Below, piece by piece: positions 46,624-58,840 of a stretch of DNA of 64,000 bases (its first letter is position 1; each line of letters starts with the position of its first letter). Made by a program: the position numbers and the translations under genes. Origin of the DNA: Trichobilharzia regenti (Eukaryota > Platyhelminthes > Trematoda > Strigeidida > Schistosomatidae); NCBI GenBank assembly GCA_944472135.2, contig OX235270.1, positions 84,577,168 through 84,641,167 of the forward strand, in the 5' to 3' direction. The notes beneath the pieces were generated by a model, which made no database searches, had not been told where the DNA came from, and was given only the letters and a program-made list of their open reading frames with translations.

Positions 46624-47220
46624 AAGCGGAATATAACTGATTGTCCTAGTCGGAGGAGGAGACGCATGTGTACTGAGGATTGAAGTGAAGATGGAATTGT
46701 AAATGTCACAAGTGTACCCTAAGAAAAATAAGCGTGTATTCTACCAATTTCGTACAGAAGTATATTTCTGAAAGAACTGATAAAATAAACCGTGATACGG
46801 TGAGTAAGAAAAATGCTTTATTTAAGGGTGCTGTTTTCAACAGCCATATATCGAGTGATATACTAATTCACAGGTGGTTAGTTAGATCACAATTGGAAAA
46901 GACGTCAGTAGTGAAGAACTGCACGTCAGTTACTCAAGAAGACCACTGCTGATATAATGCACTGAAGGCAAATAATCAATGATGTCCACGACAGTGTTTG
47001 TATACAAATTTAACTGCTCATCTGGAGCTAGTTACATAGATGCCACTCACAGGAATATATCTTTACGCATTTGTGAACATGTTCCAATTCGGTTTGGAAA
47101 AAAGGAGTAACCAAACTAATCAATGGGGTCATTTCATCTCATCAAGTGGATAGTGAACACCATATCGAAACGGATGAGTCATTTACGGTTGCATATCGAT
47201 TAGCAGAAAATATCCCTTAA
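46624..47220 (+). pseudogene. Penelope GIY-YIG endonuclease remnant (unit 1)
   Basis: The plus strand reads a thumb-region remnant (FKGAVFNSHISSDILIHR near 46827). After stops comes VYKFNCSSGASYIDATHRNI (near 47000), the GIY-YIG signature with the second glycine of YIG replaced by Asp, then RICEHVPIRFGKK (near 47072). The DNA matches the family order of RT thumb then GIY-YIG. Identical copies lie at 50.78-51.38 and 58.84-59.44 kb. It is non-functional. Confidence 0.75.
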
Positions 47221-47469
47221 GCTACACAATGTGGTCTCTTGGCCAATGCTCAAGGTATGGGGATTAATAAGAATTAACGTCACCTATTTGTGCGAAAACA
47301 GCACATTCATCCTGTTTACCCTGTCCAGCTGTAAGGTCATCAGGGACATAGTCATTTCATATTATGCCCTTCTTTTTCCTTGTCACCTCGTTTTCTTCAC
47401 ACGATTATCGTTATTATTATTATCTGACGACCTCTGGATATACCTAAAACTTGTGTGTATTGTCTGGTT

Positions 47470-48660
47470 ACAGTTCACTAGCTGAACACGTTTTCCAGCT
47501 GACACATAGCAGTGACCAAGGCACTCACTTCACTCGAACGTATCCAACCAGCCAGGTGATAGGTCATCTGAAGTGGTGGCAACTAATGGTGTCCGACATG
47601 GACGCCCGCTATCTTCATTCCTCTTTAATTCCATCACATGTGGACTAATGGAGTTAACCCAAACTGGATTCAGGAATTCAGAGACTGACTTGCTATTAGA
47701 GAATAATAGTCTCGTTGGTTTAGAATATGCAGATGATATAATCCTCGCTCCTAGGTGAAGACGCTGACAAAGTCCCGAGTCTTCTCGACACCTTGTAGAG
47801 CATCAATCCTCGAATGTTTGGCACATGATTCTCTCCCGTTAAATGTAAGATGATGCTACAAGACTGGACTACACTGACTCCTAGCTTGGAAATAGAGAGT
47901 GAAGTGGTAGAGCACGTTGACGGATTCACCTTTTTGGGGAGTTGCATCAGTCAGTGCCAACGGGTTGGTAGCTGACGAAATTTCAGCACAGATACAGATG
48001 TCTAGTTCCGCCTATGCGAGTTTACGCCGTCTCTGGCGTAGACGTGATATCCAACTGGCTGTCAACCAAAGGGCGAGTGTACTGCTCAGCCGTTCGCTCT
48101 GTCCTCCTTTTTGTGGCTGTGAGCGAAACATGGCATTGAAAGTGGAAGAGAGGAAATGCCTGACTAGATATTTCTGATCACAGGTGTCTGTGTTCTATCT
48201 CACGTGTTCAGTAGTAGGTGTAATAAGGTAAGCAATATTGAGGTTAGACATCGGTCGAGTGCTAGATAAAGAGAGGAAATCAATCTACGAGGTTGTGAAG
48301 TTACATCGATTGAGATGGTTAGGACATGCGTTACGCGTGAATCACCAGCCATCGATCGCCTTCCTCGACAATGGGCGATGTTAGCTGACTGACATAGGAT
48401 GGATCAGGTTGGAAAAGAGTTAGCCAGTTGTGGTCAAACCAAAACATGGCTTCATCAGTCAGTGGAATCCACAACAGTTAGTTTAAGCCAGCTAGCCAGT
48501 CACGTAGGTAGGTGTAGACTTCCTGACTGGTTGGGGTCCTCAGGATGCTAAAACTAATGAAGGTTGGAGACAATTAGTGATATGACTGGCCCAAAATCGT
48601 TCTCAATCACTGGCTCAGATGCATCCCCTTGTGACTTATAATACCCATCAAAAACATATT
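47470..48660 (+). pseudogene. RTE-type RT 3' half, second family (unit 1)
   Basis: Fragments include SSDQGTHFTRTYPTSQV (near 47511), NSLVGLEYADDIILAP (near 47707, catalytic YADD block retained), a KCKMMLQDW block (near 47840) and an LRRLWRRRDIQL block (near 48030). A region of the LHRLRWLGHALR type lies near 48300, and the end lies near 48650. Each block sits in its own frame. It resembles the SR2-like RTE group of schistosomes and is distinct from the family at 52.85 kb. A diverged relative lies at 59.82-61.05 kb. Confidence 0.75.
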
Positions 48661-49539
48661 TTATTCCATATTGATAATCCTTTTGCCCCATACCTCTGTT
48701 TATTATCTGTCTTTTGAATCCTTATTATTTACTCTCGTCTCTTGCTTTGTGTGCTACATGGAGGGAGTGTGACAACTCGAACTGGTGCACATCTGTGAAG
48801 GTTTCTACGTTGAAACCGGTCAGTAAGTCAGTGAGTATAGATTATTGTCATGCAACAAAACACTCCCTAGTAAATTCGAGACAGTTATAAGGAGAATCAC
48901 CGTCGGATAATGTAGTCCATTTATTCTCTGCCAAATATCAAGTTGTGTATTGACAGAGAATGCAAGCTGATTACCCTTCTTCCGCATCTAGATATTAAAT
49001 AAACATTACAGTGAAGTTAGATAATTCTGCGTTTCGTTGTCGTTATATGAACCGTTCCATGAAAGCAGTCTGTCTTACAGAAACCTACTGGACAAATAGT
49101 AATACAACCCTTCTAATGAAGCTATACAACTTGTTATTCTCATTTATATCTCTACTTACTTTTAAACTTCTATATGATCTCAGGTCGTTAAACGTAGTGT
49201 TGATTGTGAATTCATATACTGCCAACAGAGACCGTTATTTACCGTATGCAAATGAATACTGTGTGATACCCGACACATACTACCGACTGCATCCATCTCA
49301 ACGCATAACTCACCATAAGAGGCCAAAACCCTCAGGGAAGGAAAACTGTGACAGAAACTGAATTTTCGAAAATACTACATGTATTTTATGGTTATCGCAT
49401 TTTCTCACCCCAAGGACACTTGTATTCTGTTAACTATAAAAGAACACTATACCACCCAATTGTTCATTCACACTTCATCACATTTTTCTGACTAAACACC
49501 CTATACACATTTAATTCACTATGCTAACTAATGGAATGT

Positions 49540-49690
49540 CACCTCAACTTACACATGCACCCCAATACAGTTTCTGATATTATTTTCATTTGCCTTTACT
49601 GGCTATATGTACTCTATTATTCATGGATTTATAAATGTAGAGCCTGAAGAAGAAGTTATCGAAAACAATTGTTCGCTCAAAATCTTGTTT
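49540..49690 (+). repeat. Penelope pseudo-LTR-like end with hammerhead-like motif (unit 1)
   Basis: This segment precedes the Penelope RT remnant in the direction of transcription. It recurs at 56.48-56.63 kb and, cut short, at 59.71-59.83 kb. Its last 45 bp carry the motif described in the next entry. Confidence 0.65.
49640..49678 (+). ncRNA. Type I hammerhead-like motif, palindromic helix III (unit 1)
   Basis: Stem I is GAGC (49640-49643) with GCTC (49675-49678), all four pairs. The core is CTGAAGA (49644-49650), and the second core GAAA is at 49661-49664. Helix III is the perfect palindrome AACAATTGTT (49664-49673), followed by the cleavage base C at 49674. The intervening stem II (49651-49660) pairs poorly, only about two base pairs, which is the main weakness. 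A palindromic helix III without a loop points to dimeric action. Confidence 0.55.
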
Positions 49691-49729
49691 TGAAAATACT
49701 ACAACTGTTCAGTTCAGTTCAGTCTGAAT

Positions 49730-50783
49730 AGCTTTCGACCATCTCTTATATGAATCAGTAGAGTGTGATTAACCTGGCGTAAGTCAAACATGGAAACTGA
49801 CTGCTTTTAGTACCAATTAACTAGATATCTTAATAGCTCTAATAACGGTCACCTCTCTGAAATTGTTCAGCGAAATCCACTTCCTATTAGTCAGTACGAA
49901 AGCGAATACTACCAGGAGGTTGGACTTTCAGTTGAATCCTAGATTGTTTTTGAAGCTAGTTAGGTAATGATAATCCAAAGTTATATAAAAGGATGTACTT
50001 GTATATATCATTAAGCATCGACTAGTCTAAAGCAGTACGACAAGAGGAAATGAAGTAAAGCAAAGTATACCAGTAACTGAGAGACCAGTTAGCGTTCAGA
50101 TCGTGGTCGTAGTAGCTTTGATGAGGGGAGTAACTTCTCCACTACACAAAGTAGTAGTTTCTCTAAAGTCTACCTTTTATACTGGGTGAGAGAAACAAGC
50201 TTTAAGCTACTTACAACCTGGCACTAATAAGGTGTCAAACTTTTCGATGCACATGAATTCTTTGTCAGTCGTTATTCAAAATATCTTTCAGTATAGTATA
50301 GTCAGAGCGAAAAAATCTTTCCAGAGAGTTTGATACTATCGAATAGAGACATCCTAATTCCATTTTCGTCTCTTTTAATGACTTTGAAGTCTTAACCAAC
50401 TGACGTTCTGTGGATTCATTCAAATCTTTGAAACTTGGAACGATCACAAAACGACACGTTCATCTTTTCAGTGAAGTTAAATCTGTTCATGATGACGACG
50501 CACTGACGACTACGCGACATCTTAGTAAAATATAGAGAGTAGTCGTGTAATAGAGATGTTGAATACACGTGGATATTATCGTCGTTATGTACACGATACG
50601 CTTCTGTTGTTTGTGGCTAGAATTTGGATAAACAGTACCTAATGCAAGTCTTCAATGATATTTATCAAGGGAGCATTTACTTTTTGGACTTACTAAAGGA
50701 TTGGACGGGAATGTACAGGAAAGCGACATAGAAAACGGACAATAAATCCATTTCCATAGTTTCATACTCTACTCATACAATGT
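49730..50783 (+). pseudogene. Penelope reverse transcriptase remnant (unit 1)
   Basis: The recognisable part is near the right end: RGYYRRYVHDTLLL (near 50570, the YVDD catalytic block mutated to YVHD). FLDLL follows near 50685, then DWTGMYRKAT (near 50703), matching the Penelope motif order. Upstream parts are too decayed to read. It runs directly into the GIY-YIG remnant of unit 2. The identical sequence is at 57.78-58.84 kb. Confidence 0.65.
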
Positions 50784-52850
50784 AAGCGGAATATAACTGA
50801 TTGTCCTAGTCGGAGGAGGAGACGCATGTGTACTGAGGATTGAAGTGAAGATGGAATTGTAAATGTCACAAGTGTACCCTAAGAAAAATAAGCGTGTATT
50901 CTACCAATTTCGTACAGAAGTATATTTCTGAAAGAACTGATAAAATAAACCGTGATACGGTGAGTAAGAAAAATGCTTTATTTAAGGGTGCTGTTTTCAA
51001 CAGCCATATATCGAGTGATATACTAATTCACAGGTGGTTAGTTAGATCACAATTGGAAAAGACGTCAGTAGTGAAGAACTGCACGTCAGTTACTCAAGAA
51101 GACCACTGCTGATATAATGCACTGAAGGCAAATAATCAATGATGTCCACGACAGTGTTTGTATACAAATTTAACTGCTCATCTGGAGCTAGTTACATAGA
51201 TGCCACTCACAGGAATATATCTTTACGCATTTGTGAACATGTTCCAATTCGGTTTGGAAAAAAGGAGTAACCAAACTAATCAATGGGGTCATTTCATCTC
51301 ATCAAGTGGATAGTGAACATCATATCGAAACGGATGAGTCATTTACGGTTGCATATCGATTAGCAGAAAATATCCCTTAAGCTACACAATGTGGTCTCTT
51401 GGCCAATGCTCAAGGTATGGGGATTAATAAGAATTAACGTCACCTATTTGTGCGAAAACAGCACATTCATCCTGTTTACCCTGTCCAGCTGTAAGGTCAT
51501 CAGGGACATAGTCATTTCATATTATGCCCTTCTTTTTCCTTGTCACCTCGTTTTCTTCACACGATTATCGTTATTATTATTATCTGACGACCTCTGGATA
51601 TACCTAAAACTTGTGTGTATTGTCTGGTTACAGTTCACTAGCTGAACACGTTTTCCAGCTGACACATAGCAGTGACCAAGGCACTCACTTCACTCGAACG
51701 TATCCAACCAGCCAGGTGATAGGTCATCTGAAGTGGTGGCAACTAATGGTGTCCGACATGGACGCCCGCTATCTTCATTCCTCTTTAATTCCATCACATG
51801 TGGACTAATGGAGTTAACCCAAACTGGATTCAGGAATTCAGAGACTGACTTGCTATTAGAGAATAATAGTCTCGTTGGTTTAGAATATGCAGATGATATA
51901 ATCCTCGCTCCTAGGTGAAGACGCTGACAAAGTCCCGAGTCTTCTCGACACCTTGTAGAGCATCAATCCTCGAATGTTTGGCACATGATTCTCTCCCGTT
52001 AAATGTAAGATGATGCTACAAGACTGGACTACACTGACTCCTAGCTTGGAAATAGAGAGTGAAGTGGTAGAGCACGTTGACGGATTCACCTTTTTGGGGA
52101 GTTGCATCAGTCAGTGCCAACGGGTTGGTAGCTGACGAAATTTCAGCACAGATACAGATGTCTAGTTCCGCCTATGCGAGTTTACGCCGTCTCTGGCGTA
52201 GACGTGATATCCAACTGGCTGTCAACCAAAGGGCGAGTGTACTGCTCAGCCGTTCGCTCTGTCCTCCTTTTTGTGGCTGTGAGCGAAACATGGCATTGAA
52301 AGTGGAAGAGAGGAAATGCCTGACTAGATATTTCTGATCACAGGTGTCTGTGTTCTATCTCACGTGTTCAGTAGTAGGTGTAATAAGGTAAGCAATATTG
52401 AGGTTAGACATCGGTCGAGTGCTAGATAAAGAGAGGAAATCAATCTACGAGGTTGTGAAGTTACATCGATTGAGATGGTTAGGACATGCGTTACGCGTGA
52501 ATCACCAGCCATCGATCGCCTTCCTCGACAATGGGCGATGTTAGCTGACTGACATAGGATGGATCAGGTTGGAAAAGAGTTAGCCAGTTGTGGTCAAACC
52601 AAAACATGGCTTCATCAGTCAGTGGAATCCACAACAGTTAGTTTAAGCCAGCTAGCCAGTCACGTAGGTAGGTGTAGACTTCCTGACTGGTTGGGGTCCT
52701 CAGGATGCTAAAACTAATGAAGGTTGGAGACAATTAGTGATATGACTGGCCCAAAATCGTTCTCAATCACTGGCTCAGATGCATCCCCTTGTGACTTATA
52801 ATACCCATCAAAAACATATTTTATTCCATATTGATAATCCTTTTGCCCCA

Positions 52851-55621
52851 CACCGCACACCGTGGGCGTGGCTATCATGATGTCACCAACGGCAACGAAA
52901 GCCCTGATACAATGGGAGGCGATTTCGTCCAGGATAATGACCGCCAGGTTCAACTCCAAAGGAAGGAAAGTGTCAATCATACAATGTTATGCACCCACAA
53001 ACAACGCAGACCTCGAGAAGAAAGAAGAATTCTACAGGCAACAATGGACAATACTCCAGCTGGCGACATGAAAATACTAATGGGAGACATGAACGCCAAA
53101 CTGGGACCAGACAATACGGGAAGGGAACTCATCATGGGTAGAGAAGCTCTAGGAGAAATGAATGAAAACGGAGAACTCTTCGCCGACTTCTGCGCCTTCA
53201 ACGAACTGGTGATTGGTGGCAGTGTATACAAGCACAAAGATATCCACAAGGCTACATGGGTGTCACCAGACGGGCAAACCAAAAACCAAATCGACTTCAT
53301 CTCAATCTCAAGGAAGTGGAGGCGCAGCCTACTGGACACAAAAGCAAGAAGAGGAGCAGACGTTGGCTCAGACCACTATCTCGTACAAGGGACAATCCAA
53401 ATCAAATTAAAAGCTTTCAGGGAATCAGGAGCTGCAGATAGACCACAAGCCAAGTTCAACACTCAAAAGCTGAAGGACCAGGCTACAAAGGACATCTTCA
53501 TTGCAAGCATAAAGGACAAAGCCGAGACACAAATCAACACTAGCGAAGAGGTCGGCGTTGAAAAGCACTGGAACAACTTGAAAACGGTGTGGAGCCAAAC
53601 CTGCATAGAAATTCTAGGCAGAAAAAAGAGACAGGACAAACAGTGGCTCACTACGGACACTTGGAAACTAATAGAAGAGAGAAGGACAGTGAAGCAAAAG
53701 ATTATCCAGTGCACTGACGAGCAACAAAAACAGGAGCTGAATGCAAGCTACAATACACTGAACAAAAGAGTGAAGAAAAGTGCCAGGGAAGACAAAAGAA
53801 AATATTATGAAACCATGGCAAACGAAGCAGAACAAGCTGCAGGCAAAGGAGACCTCGCCACACTCTACCAAACAACTAGGAACCTTTCGGGCAAACGTTC
53901 GACACAGATTAAGCCAATAAAGGACGACAATGGAAAGTCAATCACCAAAGAGGTGGAACAGAGAAAGCACTGGGTTGAACACTTCAAAAGACTTCTAAAT
54001 CGTCCGCCACCTACAACACGTCCAGCAATACCAACAACGGAAGCAGAACTACCAGTGAACACTGACCCCCCGACGAAATCAGAAGTCCTGAATGCAATCA
54101 AGATGCTTAAAACTGGGAAAACACCGGGACCAGATGGAATCCCAGCAGAGGCTTTGAAAATAGACCCAGAGACAACAGCGGACTTGATGACACCACTACT
54201 GGAGAAGGTGTGGAAAGAGGGCAAAGTACCCGAGGATTGGAAGAACAGTTACTTATTCAAACTTCCAAAGAAAGGAGACTTAAGTCAATGTAAAAACTGG
54301 CGTGGAATTATGCTTCTGTCCATTCCAAGCAAGATACTAAGTCGCATCATCCTGGAGAGAATCAAACAAGCCCTAGATGAAAAACTTCGTCCGGAACAGG
54401 CTGGATTCAGGAGAAACAAATCATGTATTGATCAAATCGCCACTCTACGGATCATCATTGAACAAAGCTTGGAATGGCAGTCACCTCTCTATCTCAACTT
54501 CATCGACTTTGAAAAGGCCTTCGACAGCGTCGATCGAGAGGTCATTTGGAAACTACTTCGCTACTACGGGGTCCCATCGACAATTATACACCTCATCCAA
54601 CAGTTATACGACAATGCTGCATGCCAAGTAATCCACAACGGGAAACTTACGGAAGCCTTCGAAGTGAGGACGGGAGTGAGGCAAGGCTGTCTACTATCAC
54701 CAATGATCTTCCTGATTGCAATTGATTGGATAATGCGACAGACAACGGCAACCAACGAGGGAACAGGCATAAAATGGACTGACACAAAAGACTTGGAGGA
54801 TCTGGATTTCGCCGATGATATATGTCTGATTTCCCATAAACTGGAAGATATGCAAGTGAAAAGTAACAAGTTGGCAGAAGAAGCATCAAAGATAGGACTT
54901 CACGTGAACATAGATAAAACAGAGATGATGAAGATTCCTAGCCAACATCAACAACACAACAGACCACAATAAGCATAAATGGGAAGAACCTGAAAGAAAC
55001 AACCTCCTTCACCTACCTGGGAAGCATCGTCTCAACTACAGGCGGAACTGACGAGGACATCAAAGCCAGAATCGGAAAAGCAAGACAAGCTTTCATTACT
55101 CTCAAATCTGTGTGGAGGTCAACAGCAATCAGCATCAAAAATAAGATCCGGATTTTCAACTCCAATGTGAAGTCAGTGCTACTATACGGATCAGAGACTT
55201 GGCGAGTCATAAAGAGCATCTCAAACAAACTTCAAACCTTCATTAACAACTGTCTCCGCTCAATACTCAAGATCAGATGGCCAGAAAAGATCAGCAACAG
55301 GGATCTCTGGGAGCGAACCAATCAGGAACCGATTGTGAAACAAATAGGCAGAAAGAAATGGAGATGGATTGGCCATACGCTGAGGAAACCATCAAGTGAC
55401 ATCACTAGACAAGCCCTCGAGTGGAACCCGAAAGGGAGGCGGCGAGTTGGTCGTCCAAGGGTGACTTGGAGGAGGTCATGCGAGGAGGAGATGAAAGCAT
55501 GTGGACAGACCTGGAGCAGGGTGAAAAAGTTGTCAGAAAACCGAAGTCAATGGAGGTGCGCAGCTGAAGCCCTATGTTCCTCTAGGAACTAAAGGATACA
55601 ATAATAATAAATAATAACAAA
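52851..55621 (+). mobile_element. RTE-type LINE insertion with target-site duplication
   Basis: This 2771-bp element is flanked by TTTTGCCCCA at 52841-52850 and 55622-55631. The uninterrupted target is present once in unit 1 at 48681-48690, so the insertion is proven by its empty site. It is truncated at the 5' end, starting within the endonuclease domain. It ends with the family's 3' UTR and an (AAT)n-type tail (about 55600-55621). It is the youngest-looking RTE copy in the window. Confidence 0.95.
52860..55592 (+). pseudogene. RTE endonuclease-reverse transcriptase, three frames
   Basis: The first frame (to about 53040) gives the endonuclease start (AIMMSPTATKALIQW, CYAPTNNADLEKK). A short deletion near 53035 moves the frame. 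The long second frame (about 53041-54960) holds LMGDMNAKLG and SDHYLVQG of the endonuclease, then GPDGIPAEAL (near 54125), LRPEQAGFRRNKS (near 54387), LNFIDFEKAFDSVDRE (motif A, near 54493), GVRQGCLLSP (motif B, near 54673) and LDFADDICLI (catalytic FADD, near 54802). A second shift near 54960 leads to the C-terminal frame (to 55592) with SVLLYGSETWR and RWIGHTLRKPS. All catalytic RT residues are intact, so only two indels and the 5' truncation disable it. Confidence 0.92.
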
Positions 55622-55631
55622 TTTTGCCCCA

Positions 55632-56480
55632 TACCTCTGTTTATTATCTGTCTTTTGAATCCTTATTATTTACTCTCGTCTCTTGCTTTGTGTGCTACAT
55701 GGAGGGAGTGTGACAACTCGAACTGGTGCACATCTGTGAAGGTTTCTACGTTGAAACCGGTCAGTAAGTCAGTGAGTATAGATTATTGTCATGCAACAAA
55801 ACACTCCCTAGTAAATTCGAGACAGTTATAAGGAGAATCACCGTCGGATAATGTAGTCCATTTATTCTCTGCCAAATATCAAGTTGTGTATTGACAGAGA
55901 ATGCAAGCTGATTACCCTTCTTCCGCATCTAGATATTAAATAAACATTACAGTGAAGTTAGATAATTCTGCGTTTCGTTGTCGTTATATGAACCGTTCCA
56001 TGAAAGCAGTCTGTCTTACAGAAACCTACTGGACAAATAGTAATACAACCCTTCTAATGAAGCTATACAACTTGTTATTCTCATTTATATCTCTACTTAC
56101 TTTTAAACTTCTATATGATCTCAGGTCGTTAAACGTAGTGTTGATTGTGAATTCATATACTGCCAACAGAGACCGTTATTTACCGTATGCAAATGAATAC
56201 TGTGTGATACCCGACACATACTACCGACTGCATCCATCTCAACGCATAACTCACCATAAGAGGCCAAAACCCTCAGGGAAGGAAAACTGTGACAGAAACT
56301 GAATTTTCGAAAATACTACATGTATTTTATGGTTATCGCATTTTCTCACCCCAAGGACACTTGTATTCTGTTAACTATAAAAGAACACTATACCACCCAA
56401 TTGTTCATTCACACTTCATCACATTTTTCTGACTAAACACCCTATACACATTTAATTCACTATGCTAACTAATGGAATGT
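55632..56480 (+). other. Array sequence without recognised coding content (unit 2)
   Basis: This corresponds to 48691-49540 of unit 1. An open frame of 116 codons occurs in both units (49011-49361 and 55952-56302) and is identical, but it shows no family resemblance. Its conservation follows from the recent duplication. Confidence 0.5.
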
Positions 56481-56580
56481 CACCTCAACTTACACATGCA
56501 CCCCAATACAGTTTCTGATATTATTTTCATTTGCCTTTACTGGCTATATGTACTCTATTATTCATGGATTTATAAATGTA

Positions 56581-56619
56581 GAGCCTGAAGAAGAAGTTAT
56601 CGAAAACAATTGTTTGCTC
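56581..56619 (+). ncRNA. Hammerhead-like motif, cleavage base changed (unit 2)
   Basis: This copy is identical to the unit 1 motif except at the cleavage position. GAGC lies at 56581-56584, CTGAAGA at 56585-56591, GAAA at 56102+500 (that is 56602-56605) and AACAATTGTT at 56605-56614. Position 56615 is T where unit 1 has C, and GCTC lies at 56616-56619. U at this site is permitted by the NUH rule but usually slower than C. Confidence 0.5.
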
Positions 56620-56659
56620 AAAATCTTGTTTTGAAAATACTACAACTGTTCAGTTCAGT

Positions 56660-57776
56660 TCATAACATAACATAACATAACATAACAATTTCGCTTTATT
56701 CCAGAAACAGTACTTGTGGTACAGTGTGGAATTTTCAGCACATATCTACAATATTGCATCTAATTTCATCGTACATTTAAAAAGGAGTATTATAAAAAAA
56801 ATTAAAATATAAAAAAAAAACCAAAAAAACAGAAACACAGAAATAACCAAAAAAAATGCAAATAAAAATACTGAGTAACAAAAGAAGATCAACACAAATA
56901 ATGAAAAAAAAATATTTCAGTATTAGTTAGTGGAAGCTACGATATGTGTATGCGTGGTGAACAGTAACAGCTATAATCATACGGGAAATTATGAGATGTT
57001 ATTAAAAAAAAAAAAAAAAAAAAAATGTTTATAGCCAAGATGATCAGTTAATTTGATTGAACAACACTAAGCAATCATAAGATGAACATTTCAGGTTTTT
57101 TTTTTGTCAGTACTAATGCGGTTGTTTGTAGTGGCAGTGTGAGGAATCATGCATAATACAAAATTTTTTAAGATGGTGATAGTGGCAATAACAAACAAGA
57201 TTGTCAGTTAAATAGTGCCGAACAAAGAACAGCCACAAAACTAATGTTACATGATGGTTAAAGACGGGACAATTTTTAATAATCATAGTGATAATATAGT
57301 CGGACCCAGTAGATGTACAAAGAAGGAATAGAATAAAGAATAAAAATGTAAGCCAATGATAATAATTTTAAGCAGCTAAGTATGTTTAAGAAGGTTGTTC
57401 ACTATAGAGTACAAATAAGAGAGTGTAAGGGGGAAAAAACAAGGGCCAAAATTATGTTATTAACAACAAAGCAAGTCATAGGTTTCACGCCTAACATTGT
57501 CTCTGTCACTTAGAACACGGGCCAAATATGGTATCGTTGAGTTCCTATACTTGGTTGTGCGAGCATATATTATTTTATACTGATTTCTGGTTCTACCTGA
57601 TGAGATGCAAGGAGAGAGTTGGGAATAGAGGGGGTGTTGGGGGTCAGAGAGTATGGTTTTAGACCATTTCTCACATGTATTCAGATGCTTATCCACTAAT
57701 GTTGTGACGAGCTGACTGAGTTTTACACCGCTAGTCCTACTAACTACCTTCAACATCCTTCTCAGGATAGCTGAAT
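56660..57776 (-). mobile_element. LINE insertion with (TTATG)n tail
   Basis: This 1.1-kb minus-strand insertion is absent from unit 1. The C-terminal coding end is at 57756-57460 (HPLYSQLSPCISSGRTRNQY, then YLARVLSDRDNVRRETYDLL and stop). A long A/T-rich 3' UTR follows, with a poly(A)-like run at about 57003-57024 on the plus strand. The tail reads TGAAAATTCCACACTGTACC and GGAATAAAGC, then four or more ATAAC/TTATG pentamers at 56664-56688. The coding end is of the CR1/L2-like kind. No clean target-site duplication is visible. Confidence 0.78.
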
Positions 57777-58840
57777 AGCTCTGAATAGCTTTCGACCATC
57801 TCTTATATGAATCAGTAGAGTGTGATTAACCTGGCGTAAGTCAAACATGGAAACTGACTGCTTTTAGTACCAATTAACTAGATATCTTAATAGCTCTAAT
57901 AACGGTCACCTCTCTGAAATTGTTCAGCGAAATCCACTTCCTATTAGTCAGTACGAAAGCGAATACTACCAGGAGGTTGGACTTTCAGTTGAATCCTAGA
58001 TTGTTTTTGAAGCTAGTTAGGTAATGATAATCCAAAGTTATATAAAAGGATGTACTTGTATATATCATTAAGCATCGACTAGTCTAAAGCAGTACGACAA
58101 GAGGAAATGAAGTAAAGCAAAGTATACCAGTAACTGAGAGACCAGTTAGCGTTCAGATCGTGGTCGTAGTAGCTTTGATGAGGGGAGTAACTTCTCCACT
58201 ACACAAAGTAGTAGTTTCTCTAAAGTCTACCTTTTATACTGGGTGAGAGAAACAAGCTTTAAGCTACTTACAACCTGGCACTAATAAGGTGTCAAACTTT
58301 TCGATGCACATGAATTCTTTGTCAGTCGTTATTCAAAATATCTTTCAGTATAGTATAGTCAGAGCGAAAAAATCTTTCCAGAGAGTTTGATACTATCGAA
58401 TAGAGACATCCTAATTCCATTTTCGTCTCTTTTAATGACTTTGAAGTCTTAACCAACTGACGTTCTGTGGATTCATTCAAATCTTTGAAACTTGGAACGA
58501 TCACAAAACGACACGTTCATCTTTTCAGTGAAGTTAAATCTGTTCATGATGACGACGCACTGACGACTACGCGACATCTTAGTAAAATATAGAGAGTAGT
58601 CGTGTAATAGAGATGTTGAATACACGTGGATATTATCGTCGTTATGTACACGATACGCTTCTGTTGTTTGTGGCTAGAATTTGGATAAACAGTACCTAAT
58701 GCAAGTCTTCAATGATATTTATCAAGGGAGCATTTACTTTTTGGACTTACTAAAGGATTGGACGGGAATGTACAGGAAAGCGACATAGAAAACGGACAAT
58801 AAATCCATTTCCATAGTTTCATACTCTACTCATACAATGT

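Larger units (their letters stand above)
46624..50783 (+). repeat. Tandem array unit 1 (4160 bp)
   Basis: This unit is repeated at 50784-58840 (with two later insertions) and begins again at 58841. Identity between units 1 and 2 is near complete; among the changes I saw is C/T at 47159 versus 51319. In order it contains a Penelope GIY-YIG remnant, an RTE RT remnant, anonymous sequence, a Penelope pseudo-LTR-like end with a hammerhead-like motif, and a Penelope RT remnant that runs into the next unit's GIY-YIG part. The unit border therefore cuts through a Penelope element, the pattern expected of unequal exchange between head-to-tail copies. Confidence 0.9.
50784..58840 (+). repeat. Tandem array unit 2 (4160 bp plus two insertions)
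   Basis: Length is 8057 bp, which equals the 4160-bp unit plus 2781 bp (RTE element with its target duplication) plus 1116 bp (LINE). It repeats every component of unit 1: GIY-YIG remnant 50784-51380, RTE RT remnant 51.63-52.82 kb, pseudo-LTR 56.48-56.63 kb and Penelope RT remnant 57.78-58.84 kb. Both insertions are absent from unit 1, so they postdate the duplication. Confidence 0.9.

Noticed and set aside
49011..49361. 116-codon open frame, identical at 55952-56302
   Set aside because: It lies in the tandem array and is identical only because the units are near identical; no splice signals, motif or family resemblance.
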